Source: CAZTAK01 sp964611585
GTDB taxonomy: Bacteria; Pseudomonadota; Alphaproteobacteria; SHVP01
Length of the DNA stretch: 59,495 nucleotides
NCBI GenBank assembly: GCA_964611585.1
Contig: CAZTAK010000008.1
Coordinates: forward strand, 1-59,495
Reading direction: 5' to 3'
Positions 17,106-24,947 of the stretch are shown here, piece by piece. Numbering within the stretch: position 1 is the first letter of the stretch; every line of letters starts with the position of its first letter. The position numbers and the translations under genes were made by a program. The notes under the pieces are model-generated. The model worked only from the letters and a program-made list of their open reading frames with translations, searched no databases and was not told the DNA's origin.

Positions 17106-18074
17106 TCAGATCCGCAGCACCGTCGAGCCCGTGGTTTGCCGCGTTTCCAGCGCGGTGTGGGCCTCCGCCGCGTCCCTCAAGTCGAAGGTCTGGTTGATCT
17201 CAATCTTGACGGCGCCTGAGGTGACGGCGGCGAAAAGATCGTCAGCCATGCGCAGCAAGTCTTCCCGTTTGGCCGAGAATCCCGGCAGCGTGGGGCGGAT
17301 GAAATAGCGGTCCATCGGCAGGCGCGCGAACAGTTCCGCCGGCACCGCGCCCGACGCCGAGCCGTAGTGCGACAGCGTTCCGAACGGCGCCAGCGCCGCC
17401 ATCGATTTCTCGAAGGTTTTGAGGCCGACCGAATCGAGGATCGCATCGGCGCCGTGCCCTTGCGTGATCTCCTTGACGCGGGCCGCGAAATCTTCCGATT
17501 CGTAATTCACCACATGATCGCAGCCGTGGACGCGCGCGGTATCGATCTTGGAGTCGCTGCCGACGGTACCGATGACGGTGGCGCCCATATGCTTTGCCCA
17601 CTGACAGGCGATCAGCCCGACGCCGCCGGCGGCCGCATGGACGAGCACCACATCGCCCGCGACCGGCGCGCGCACCTGGCGCACCAGATACTGCGCGGTC
17701 AGTCCCTTTAGCATCATTGCGGCAGCGGTTTCGTCGGCGATCGAGTCCGGCAGCACCACCAGGCGGTCGGCGCGCACGTTGCGCACCTCGGTGTACGCTC
17801 CCATCTGCGAGGCGTAGGCGGCGCGCTCGCCGACCTTCACTTCGGTGACGCCATCGCCGACCGCGACGACTGTGCCTGCGCCTTCGCGGCCGAGAATGGC
17901 GGGAAGGTCCCCGACCTTGTAAAGGCCCGAGCGGAATTGTGTGTCGATGAAGTTAATTCCCGCTGCGGTCTGTTGCAGCTGGGCTTCGCCGGGTCCCGGC
18001 AGGGGCACCGCGACGTCTTCCCAAGAGAAATTCTCGGGCGGCCCCGGTTGTCGTAACAAGACGGCATGACTCAT
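17106..18074 (-). CDS. Quinone oxidoreductase-like MDR protein, copy 1 of a tandem set
   Basis: 322 residues from the ATG at 18074, which opens MSHAVLLRQPGPPENFSW. Landmarks are GINFIDTQFRSGLYKVGDLP, GREGAGTVVAVGDGVTEV, the NADPH site VLVHAAAGGVGLIACQWAKH and GTVGSDSKIDTARVHGCDHV. It ends QTTGSTVLRI. It lies 91 bases after a dienelactone hydrolase gene on the same strand and leads the four-copy series. Zinc ligands are absent. Confidence 0.9.
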   Translation of the reverse strand: MSHAVLLRQPGPPENFSWEDVAVPLPGPGEAQLQQTAAGINFIDTQFRSGLYKVGDLPAILGREGAGTVVAVGDGVTEVKVGERAAYASQMGAYTEVRNVRADRLVVLPDSIADETAAAMMLKGLTAQYLVRQVRAPVAGDVVLVHAAAGGVGLIACQWAKHMGATVIGTVGSDSKIDTARVHGCDHVVNYESEDFAARVKEITQGHGADAILDSVGLKTFEKSMAALAPFGTLSHYGSASGAVPAELFARLPMDRYFIRPTLPGFSAKREDLLRMADDLFAAVTSGAVKIEINQTFDLRDAAEAHTALETRQTTGSTVLRI

Positions 18075-18165
18075 GGCTGACTCCTGCATGTATTCGTGGC
18101 CCGGCGTGCGGGCGCTTCGCCGCAAGCCGCGGCGGCGTCGGGCCGCGTGACCATATCGATGTCGA

Positions 18166-18867
18166 TCAGGCCGCCAGACTGGCCTTGAAAAATTCGAGCG
18201 TTCGGCCGTTGGCGAGTTCGGCTGCCTCGGCGACGTAAGCATCGCCACCCTTGCGGGCAAAGGCGTGATCCTGACCGGCGTAGTCGTGGATGGTCACCAG
18301 CGCGTTGCCTTTGAGACCGTCCTGAACCTTTTGCTGCGCATCTTTCGGCACGAACTGATCCTCGACCGCAACATGAAGCATTAACGGTTTGGTTATGCCG
18401 CCGGCATCGCCCAGTTTCGGTTCGATACCGACGCCGTAATAGCCAACCGAGGCATCGATATCCGAATGGGCGGCCATCATGTAGGCCAGGAACCCGCCGA
18501 GGCAGAATCCTATGCAGCCGACCTTGGCAGTAGTCTCTTCGCGTTGGCGCAAATGCGAGACGGTCGAATAGAGATCGGCAATGCCTTTTTCGACGTCGAA
18601 CCTGCCGTATAGGTCGAATGCTTTTTGGAAGGCGGTTTCGTCTTCGGAATTGATCTGTACGCCCGGTTCGATACGCCAGAACAGATCCGGGCACAGCGCC
18701 ACATACCCCGCCACCGCGAGATCGTCGGCGATGTTCCGCATCCAGGTGTTGACGCCGAAAATCTCCTGAATCACGACAACGCCGGGTCCGGTGCCGGACG
18801 GGGGCGCCGCCAGATAGCCCGTGAAGTCGCCGTCGCCGCCCGGGATGGCAATTTCCTGACCGCTCAT
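18166..18867 (-). CDS. Dienelactone hydrolase family protein
   Basis: Alpha/beta-hydrolase of 233 residues. The nucleophile elbow is GCIGFCLGGFLAYMMAAHSD with cysteine as the likely nucleophile, as in true dienelactone hydrolases. The acid is in HVAVEDQFVP and the histidine in DYAGQDHAFARKGG, giving a complete Cys-Asp-His triad. The N-terminal VVVIQEIFGVNTWMRNIAD has the conserved glutamate of the family. It may act with the downstream reductases on related compounds, but many chromosomal members have unknown substrates. Confidence 0.92.
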   Translation of the reverse strand: MSGQEIAIPGGDGDFTGYLAAPPSGTGPGVVVIQEIFGVNTWMRNIADDLAVAGYVALCPDLFWRIEPGVQINSEDETAFQKAFDLYGRFDVEKGIADLYSTVSHLRQREETTAKVGCIGFCLGGFLAYMMAAHSDIDASVGYYGVGIEPKLGDAGGITKPLMLHVAVEDQFVPKDAQQKVQDGLKGNALVTIHDYAGQDHAFARKGGDAYVAEAAELANGRTLEFFKASLAA

Positions 18868-18961
18868 GGTTCACTCCCCTGCAATTCATTATTCGCGCGC
18901 GAACCCGTGGCAGTCGCCCGGGTCGCGAGGGCGCCGACTCTAACGACGGGCCCGATGCTTG

Positions 18962-19435
18962 TCACGGGAGGGGCGGTGAAAGAATGGCGCCTTCGAGGTG
19001 AAGCAGATACGCCTTGGTTTCGGTGCCATTGCCGCCGGAGTACAGGCCCATGCCCGTGGCGCTGACGACGCGGTGGCAGGGAATCAAGACCGGAATGGGG
19101 TTGGCGCCGCAGGCCTGCCCGACCGCGCGTGGCGACGATCCGATGCGGCGGGCGAGGGCGCCATAGCTTTCGGTCGCCCCGCACTCGATCTGCTGCATCG
19201 CCGACCAGACGCGGCGCTGGAATTCGGTTCCGGCCGGGGCCAGCGGAAGGCCGGAATAATCCGTCCGGCCGGTGTCGAAATACGCCTCGAGGCGCTCTTT
19301 GGCGCGGCTCAGCAAGGGCGTCGGCGTCTGCTCGCGGACCCAGCCCCAGTCGAGGGCGACGATTGTGCCCCGGTCCTCGCTGAGCGTCAGGTCGCCCACC
19401 GGCGAATGCAGGGAGAGTTGCGGCGCGTTGATCAT
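18962..19435 (-). CDS. ogt: Methylated-DNA--protein-cysteine S-methyltransferase
   Basis: Suicide repair protein that moves O6-alkyl groups from guanine to its own cysteine. It has 157 residues. The DNA-binding helix region FQRRVWSAMQQIECGATESY leads to RAVGQACGANPIPVLIPCHR, in which PCHR carries the acceptor cysteine and NPIPV is invariant. The GLYSGGNGTETKAYLLHLEG tail is also typical. The protein lacks an N-terminal Ada regulatory domain. A promoter-like sequence ends right at the ATG, so the message may be leaderless. Confidence 0.95.
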   Translation of the reverse strand: MINAPQLSLHSPVGDLTLSEDRGTIVALDWGWVREQTPTPLLSRAKERLEAYFDTGRTDYSGLPLAPAGTEFQRRVWSAMQQIECGATESYGALARRIGSSPRAVGQACGANPIPVLIPCHRVVSATGMGLYSGGNGTETKAYLLHLEGAILSPPLP

Positions 19436-19442
19436 TAAATTA

Positions 19443-19471
19443 AGTATAACAATGGGTTAGGGCGTAGACAA
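19443..19471 (-). promoter_or_regulatory. Candidate ogt promoter, possibly giving a leaderless mRNA
   Basis: On the minus strand, TTGTCT (19471-19466) is followed by a 17-base spacer and TATACT (19448-19443). The -10 box ends 7 bases before the ATG at 19435, so transcription would start on or next to the start codon. The site overlaps the 3' end of the broken DUF255 gene. Confidence 0.5.
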
Positions 19472-20728
19472 GGCGGCGATCAGGGCGCCGGCCCCGGTCA
19501 CCGGCAGCGAGCACGCCCTGCCGATGCAGACATAGGCGGTGGCCTGGCCCGCGACCATTGACATGCCGGCGGCCGGGTGTCCGCGGGGCAGCGCCACGCC
19601 GGGCGCCACCACCTGCACCACTTTGGTCGGCAGCGAGGCCGATTCCGCCGCCCGCAAGAGGGCGCGCGTGTCCTCCGATTCGCGCTCCCCGAGAATTGCG
19701 ATCTGGACGGCGCGGTCGAGAAAGTCGAAGCCGTTGAGGAACGTCGTCAGGGGAAAAAAGTTGCGCCCGGTTTCGGCGGCGAAGGCGGCAGCGAACGCGC
19801 CACCCTCGTTTCGCATCTCGCGCAGGCACCAGTCGACGGTTTCGCGAACGCGGATCTCGTAAAGCGGGCTCTGCGTTTCCGGCCACACCGTCGCCATCAG
19901 CTCGATAAAATGAGCGTTGTCGTAGAGCATCTTTTCAAAATGGAGCGCGAGCCAACGGTCATCGACCGAGTAGCGCGCAAAGCCGCCGCCGACGTGATCG
20001 TAGATGCCGCCTTGACACATGCGGTCGAGGGTGAGCGTCACGGCTTCTTTGAAGCGCGCCTCGCCGGTGCGCAAATAGGCGCGTCAGAAAAACTGGAACA
20101 GCGGTGGCATCGGAAACTTGGGCGGGCCGGCAAGACCGCCGTGGGCGGAATCGACGTTTTCAACCAGTTGCGCCGCCATCGAATTCGTCAGGTCGGCGGA
20201 GAGAGCGGCACCGCCCGTAGGCGCGCTGTCGCCACGCCGAATCGCCGCCAGCAGGGCGTCGGTATTGCGGACGACGTTGGCGCGTTCGGACTTGAAGACT
20301 TCGGCCATGCGTTGTAACTCCTGGCCGAACCCGGGCCGGCCCCAGCGGCTTTCGGGCGGGAAGTAGGTGCCACCCCAGAACGGGTCGCCGTCGGGCGTGA
20401 GAAACATGGTGAGGGGCCAACCGCCTTGTTCACCGAGCGCCGAGAGCGCCGACTGATAAATTGCGTCGATGTCCGGGCGTTCTTCGCGGTCGACCTTGAT
20501 GTTGACGAAGTGCGCGTTCATCAGGTTGGCAATCTCAGGCTGCTCGAAACTTTCATGCGCCATGACGTGGCACCAATGGCACGCCGCATGACCGAGGCTG
20601 AGCAGAATTGGCTTGTCCTCCGCCTTGGCGCGGGCGAGCGTGTCGTCGGACCAGGCCAGCCAATCGACCGGGTTGTCTTTGTGCTGCAACAGGTAGGGGC
20701 TGGTTTCGTCGGCGAGGGCATTGGCCAT
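19457..20728 (-). pseudogene. Broken thioredoxin-domain (DUF255/YyaL, SPATA20-like) gene
   Basis: Reading from the ATG at 20728, the N-terminal thioredoxin-like domain is intact: DETSPYLLQHKDNPVDWLAW, then LSLGHAACHWCHVMAHESFE with the CHWCH motif, then NIKVDREERPDIDAIYQSAL. At 20084-20086 an in-frame TGA interrupts FQFF-stop-RAYLRTGEARF; relatives usually have tryptophan near here, so TGG to TGA is likely. Reading continues in the same frame with GGIYDHVGGGFARYSVDDRW and FEKMLYDNAHF. After GGAFAAAF the text jumps to NGFDFLDRAVQIAILGERES near the family C-terminus. The catalytic-like middle, about 230 residues of a usual 670, is missing. Two independent lesions argue for a decayed gene rather than sequencing error. 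Confidence 0.85.
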
Positions 20729-20997
20729 GGGTGCAATCGATTCTAGTGAGGCGCGGTTTCCAGGGGCGCGACTTTGGCGTTTCGCCGTTTCGCAGTTCGA
20801 TGTTTCAGTTTCGGCCCGAACCACCGTTCAACTCTTCTCGACATCGGGCGCCGAATCCATCGGCACGAAATGTTGAAGGTGAACCCCTAACACGGAGACG
20901 CCCGGCAATAGACCGGCGGGTCGTAGGGATTTGGCGGCGGTGGCTCCGTGCCGGGGCGGGAATACGCTATAACTGAATCCGAAAGAGGAGCCCGGCT

Positions 20998-21234
20998 ATG
21001 AAGATAACCGTCGATATTGATTGCACGCCCGAAGAAGCGCGCAGCTTCCTCGGGCTGCCGGACGTGAGCGCGCTGCAAAAAGACATGATCGAAATGCTCA
21101 AAGAGCGCATGGGGGCTGGCATCAAGGACATGGATGCCGAGGCCTTGATGAAATTGTGGATGCCGGCCGGTGGCGAGGGCTGGCCCGACATGATGAAATC
21201 GTTCTGGGGCAAGGCGGGCGGAGGCAAGACTTGA
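20998..21234 (+). CDS. DUF6489-type small conserved protein
   Basis: 78 residues, opening MKITVDIDCTPEEARSFLGL and PDVSALQKDMIEMLKERMG, ending in a helical tryptophan-containing tail (EALMKLWMPAGGEGWPDMMK). This matches small alphaproteobacterial proteins grouped as DUF6489; function unknown. No signal peptide or membrane segment is present. A good ribosome site (GAAAGAGGAG, 20981-20990) and a possible -10 box TATAAC at 20968-20973 precede it. The 269 bases upstream, back to the broken gene, hold nothing else I can name. Confidence 0.8.
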   Translation: MKITVDIDCTPEEARSFLGLPDVSALQKDMIEMLKERMGAGIKDMDAEALMKLWMPAGGEGWPDMMKSFWGKAGGGKT

Positions 21235-21274
21235 GTGGGCGCGGCTTGCGCCGGGTGCCACGCCAGAGGCGCCC

Positions 21275-21655
21275 GTGAGCACCGAGGCGGGCGGTCCGCC
21301 GTTCTATTACGCCCGCCATGTGTTTTGCTGCGTCAACGAACGCGAGCCCGGCGACCGGCGCGGGTGCTGCAAGGCCAAGGGATCGCCCGCTTTGCGCGAC
21401 TATATGAAGACCCGGGTGCGGCAGCTCAAACTGAAGCGAACGCGCATCAACCAGCCGCTCTGCCTCGATCGCTGCGAACTTGGGCCGACCATGGTGATCT
21501 ACCCGGAGGGGGTCTGGTACACCTATCGCACCGAAGCCGATGTCGGTGAAATCCTGCAAACCCACTTGATCGAAGGCGGCCGGGTCGGGCGCTTGCTGCT
21601 TGAGCCCCATCACCGGGTGCCGGAGGACCGCGTGACCGAGGCGGTGGACGACTGA
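21275..21655 (+). CDS. Thioredoxin-like [2Fe-2S] ferredoxin domain protein
   Basis: 126 residues from a GTG start. It has the thioredoxin-like ferredoxin layout: YYARHVFCCVNEREPGDRRG and GCCKAKGSPAL hold the first cysteines, and RINQPLCLDRCELGPTMVIY holds the C-x3-C pair. VWYTYRTEADVGEILQTHL closes the fold. These small proteins bind one 2Fe-2S cluster and carry electrons; the partner here is unknown. The stop is at 21653-21655, one base before the proposed mnmE start, so the two are probably coupled. Confidence 0.88.
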   Translation: MSTEAGGPPFYYARHVFCCVNEREPGDRRGCCKAKGSPALRDYMKTRVRQLKLKRTRINQPLCLDRCELGPTMVIYPEGVWYTYRTEADVGEILQTHLIEGGRVGRLLLEPHHRVPEDRVTEAVDD

Positions 21656-21656
21656 A

Positions 21657-22976
21657 ATTACTTCAGAGAATGAAACGATTTTTGCGCTCTCGAGCGGCGC
21701 CGGGCGTGCCGGCGTTGCCGTGGTTCGCGTGTCTGGGGCGGCGGCCGGAGCGGCGCTGGAGGCGCTTGGCGGGTGGCGGAAACCGGCGCGGCAGGCGCGT
21801 CTCGCGCGCATTTCGGAGGCGGACGGGCGCGTGATCGACGATGCCCTGACGCTGTTCTTCGCGGCCCCGCACAGTGCCACCGGCGAAGATGTGGCCGAAT
21901 TTCACGTTCATGGCGGCGGCGCCGTGATCGCCGCGGTGCTGGGTGCGCTTGGCCGCCAGCCCGGGTTACGCCCGGCCGGGCCCGGCGAATTCACCCGCCG
22001 CGCCTTCGAGAACGGCAAATTCGATCTCACCCAGGCCGAAGCGGTGGCGGACCTGATCGATGCCGAGACCGAGACCCAACGCAGGCAGGCGGTGCGCCAG
22101 CTCGACGGCGAGCTGGGGCGGCTCTACGCCGGGTGGGCCGAGCGCCTGGGGCGACTGCTGGCCCACGCCGAAGCGGGGCTCGATTTTTCCGACGAGGATC
22201 TACCCGCGAATTTGGAAGCGGATTTCGGAAACCAGATCTTGGCATTGCAGAGGGAAATTGCCGATCATCTCGATGACGGCGAAAGGGGCGAGCGCCTTCG
22301 TGCCGGATACTATGTAGCCATCATCGGCGCGCCGAACGTCGGCAAGTCCACACTGCTCAATCGGCTCGCCCGGCGCGACGCCGCGATCGTCGCTGCGACG
22401 GGCGGCACCACCCGGGACGTCATCGAGGTTCACCTCGACATCGGTGGGTTCCCGGTGGTGGTGGCCGACACCGCGGGATTGGGGGTGGCGAGCGGCGCGG
22501 TGGAGGCGGAAGGGGTACGCCGGGCCCGGGCGCGGGCGGGGGCCGCCGACCTGACGCTCGCGGTGTTCGATGCCGGCACCTGGCCCGCCGAGGATGTCGA
22601 GACAGCGGCCCTGGTCGACGAGCGGACGATCCGGGTCTGGAACAAGCTTGACTTGGCGCCGGCCGCGTTTGCCGCCGACGGGGTGTTGGTTTCGGCCCTG
22701 AACGGCGTCGGGCTTGATCGTCTCGAAGAAGCTCTGCGGGACCGTGTCGCGGCGGAAGCTCCGGCCGTTGCCGGGGCTCCCCTGTTGACCCGCCAGCGCC
22801 ATCGCCAGGCCCTGGAGTCCTGCGCCGGGACGTTGGAGCGGGCCTTGGAGGCGCGCGCTGAGCTGCGGGCTGAGGACCTTCGTCTGGCGCTGCGGTCGTT
22901 GGCGCGGATCACTGGACGGGTCGACGTCGAGGATCTTCTGGACACCATTTTCGCCGATTTCTGCATCGGCAAGTGA
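21657..22976 (+). CDS. mnmE: tRNA modification GTPase MnmE
   Basis: Works with MnmG to install the carboxymethylaminomethyl group on U34 of certain tRNAs. The conserved N-terminus reads ETIFALSSGAGRAGVAVVRV, the FAL and GRAGVAVVRVSG strings being invariant. Yet between the last in-frame stop (21633-21635) and this text there is no ATG, GTG, TTG or CTG. An ATT at 21657 directly after the upstream stop is the best start, giving 439 residues. The next GTG, at 21720, would cut off conserved sequence. The G domain has GAPNVGKST, DTAG and NKLD, and the C-terminus FCIGK holds the essential cysteine. Confidence 0.93.
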   Translation: MTSENETIFALSSGAGRAGVAVVRVSGAAAGAALEALGGWRKPARQARLARISEADGRVIDDALTLFFAAPHSATGEDVAEFHVHGGGAVIAAVLGALGRQPGLRPAGPGEFTRRAFENGKFDLTQAEAVADLIDAETETQRRQAVRQLDGELGRLYAGWAERLGRLLAHAEAGLDFSDEDLPANLEADFGNQILALQREIADHLDDGERGERLRAGYYVAIIGAPNVGKSTLLNRLARRDAAIVAATGGTTRDVIEVHLDIGGFPVVVADTAGLGVASGAVEAEGVRRARARAGAADLTLAVFDAGTWPAEDVETAALVDERTIRVWNKLDLAPAAFAADGVLVSALNGVGLDRLEEALRDRVAAEAPAVAGAPLLTRQRHRQALESCAGTLERALEARAELRAEDLRLALRSLARITGRVDVEDLLDTIFADFCIGK

Positions 22977-22979
22977 ACA

Positions 22980-22995
22980 CGTTTCACGTGAAACA
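22980..22995. other. parS: parS centromere site 1
   Basis: CGTTTCACGTGAAACA, a 15 of 16 match to the ParB-binding consensus TGTTTCACGTGAAACA. It lies 3 bases after the mnmE stop and 44 bases before mnmG. ParB loaded here would spread and help segregate the origin region; parA and parB themselves are 2.6-3.4 kb downstream. Confidence 0.95.
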
Positions 22996-23039
22996 TAGGG
23001 CGCTTTGACTTGTCCACAGGGGGTCCATAGATTGCAGCT

Positions 23040-24938
23040 GTGATGAAAACCCTATCTGCAAGCGAGGCGGCGGCCCGCCCTTTCGACGTGATCGTCGTCG
23101 GAGGCGGCCATGCCGGGTGCGAGGCGGCGGCCGCTGCGGCGCGCACCGGAGCTGAGACGCTGCTGGTAACACATCGCCTCGACACCATCGGCGAAATGTC
23201 TTGCAACCCGGCGATCGGCGGCATCGGCAAAGGTCATCTGGTGCGGGAAATAGACGCCCTCGGCGGCGTCATGGGCGAGGCCGCCGATGCGGCCGGGGTT
23301 CAGTTTCGGCTTTTGAATCGGAGCAAAGGCCCGGCGGTTCAGGGACCGCGCGCTCAGACTGACCGCAAGCTCTATCGCGCCGCGGTTCAGGCGCACTTGG
23401 CCGGGCAGTCCGGGCTCGAGGTGTGCGCCGCGGCAGTAGAAGATCTGCGGGTCGAGGCGGGGCGCGTGACCGGTGTGATTCTCGGTGACGCTCGGCACGT
23501 GCGCGCGGCGGCCGTCGTGCTGACCACGGGCACGTTCCTGCGCGGGCTGATTCATATCGGCGAGAAGCAGATTCCCGCCGGCCGCCATGGCGAGGCGGCG
23601 TCCTCCGGGCTGTCGGCGACCCTGGAAGGCGCCGGGTTCGTGCTGCGGCGGCTCAAGACCGGGACGCCGCCGCGAATCGACGGCAGAACCGTCGATTGGG
23701 ACCGTGTTGTGGTGCAAAACGGGGACGATGATCCGATATTCTTCAGTTCGTTAACTGAACGGGCAATTATTAGGCAGATACCCTGTCATATAACAGAGAC
23801 AAACGAAGCCAGTCATCGGGTAATCCGCGAAAATCTACACAAATCGCCCCTCTATTCGGGACGAATTTCTGGATCGGGACCGCGATACTGTCCTTCTATC
23901 GAAGACAAAGTGGTCCGGTTCGCCGATCGCTCCCGGCACCAGATTTTCCTCGAGCCCGAGGGTCTCGACGACCCGACGATCTACCCCAATGGCATCTCGA
24001 CCTCCTTGCCGGAGGATGTGCAAGCCGCCTTTGTCGCCACCATTCCAGGGCTGGAACGGGCGCGAATCCTGCGACCGGGCTACGCCATCGAATACGATCA
24101 CGTCGATCCGCGCGAGCTCGGCACGACCCTCGAATCCCGGCGCCTGCCGGGCCTCTACCTGGCGGGACAGATCAACGGCACTACCGGCTATGAGGAGGCA
24201 GCGGGCCAGGGCCTGATGGCGGGCCTCAACGCTGCCTTGAATCGCGCCGGCGGGGAGGCGGTTCTCGATCGCGCCGACGGGTACATCGGCGTACTGATCG
24301 ATGATCTTGTCACCAAGGGGGTGACCGAGCCCTACAGGATGTTTACCTCGCGCGCCGAATTCCGCCTCAGCCTGCGTGCCGACAATGCCGACCGCCGCCT
24401 GACGCCCTTGGGCCGGGATTGGGGCTGCATCGGCGCCCGCCGCGCCGCCTGGTTCGAGCGCCGTAGCGAGGCGCTGGCCCGGGCCCGGGGCCTCCTTGAC
24501 ACCTTGTCGGCGTCCCCCAACACGGTGCGGCAGCAAGCCGGGCTCAATGCCGCTGCGGACGGGCGCCGGCGCCTGGCCGCCGAGTGGCTGACCTACCCGG
24601 AGGCTACGGTGGCCGGATTAGCGGCGGTTTGGCCCGAGCTCGACAATGTCGATCCTGCGACAGCAAAGTGGCTTGAGGCCGACGCCCACTACGCCAGTTA
24701 TCTGGCGCGCCAGGAGGCGGATATCGAGGCGTTCCGCCGCGACGAAGCGTTGCTGCTGCCGGCGGATCTCGATTACGCCGTGATCGGCGGCCTGTCGGCT
24801 GAGGTGCGCGCCAAGCTCACCGGCCATCGGCCGCGGACGCTCGGCGCGGCGGCGCGAATTTCAGGGGTGACCCCGGCGGCGCTGACGGCTTTGCTCGGCC
24901 ATGTCCGCAGCCGAGAGAGGCCGCGCCCCGTCGCTTAA
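23040..24938 (+). CDS. mnmG: tRNA uridine-5-carboxymethylaminomethyl enzyme MnmG
   Basis: FAD-dependent partner of MnmE. It has 632 residues from the GTG at 23040, or 631 from the ATG at 23043. The FAD-binding start is FDVIVVGGGHAGCEAAAAAA. ETLLVTHRLDTIGEMSCNPA and IGGIGKGHLVREIDALGGVM are the classic GidA strings, with the cysteine in SCNPAIGG. GPRYCPSIEDKVVRF and LAGQINGTTGYEEAAGQGL are also invariant. The stretch 23745-23910 is markedly richer in A/T and rare codons than the rest although it encodes conserved residues. Flanked by the two parS sites. Confidence 0.98.
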   Translation: MMKTLSASEAAARPFDVIVVGGGHAGCEAAAAAARTGAETLLVTHRLDTIGEMSCNPAIGGIGKGHLVREIDALGGVMGEAADAAGVQFRLLNRSKGPAVQGPRAQTDRKLYRAAVQAHLAGQSGLEVCAAAVEDLRVEAGRVTGVILGDARHVRAAAVVLTTGTFLRGLIHIGEKQIPAGRHGEAASSGLSATLEGAGFVLRRLKTGTPPRIDGRTVDWDRVVVQNGDDDPIFFSSLTERAIIRQIPCHITETNEASHRVIRENLHKSPLYSGRISGSGPRYCPSIEDKVVRFADRSRHQIFLEPEGLDDPTIYPNGISTSLPEDVQAAFVATIPGLERARILRPGYAIEYDHVDPRELGTTLESRRLPGLYLAGQINGTTGYEEAAGQGLMAGLNAALNRAGGEAVLDRADGYIGVLIDDLVTKGVTEPYRMFTSRAEFRLSLRADNADRRLTPLGRDWGCIGARRAAWFERRSEALARARGLLDTLSASPNTVRQQAGLNAAADGRRRLAAEWLTYPEATVAGLAAVWPELDNVDPATAKWLEADAHYASYLARQEADIEAFRRDEALLLPADLDYAVIGGLSAEVRAKLTGHRPRTLGAAARISGVTPAALTALLGHVRSRERPRPVA

Positions 24939-24947
24939 AGGGCTGGG

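Noticed and set aside
20084..20086. Selenocysteine or stop read-through at the in-frame TGA of the DUF255 gene
   Set aside because: No hairpin of SECIS type was recognised after it, the position is not catalytic, and the gene has also lost its central part.
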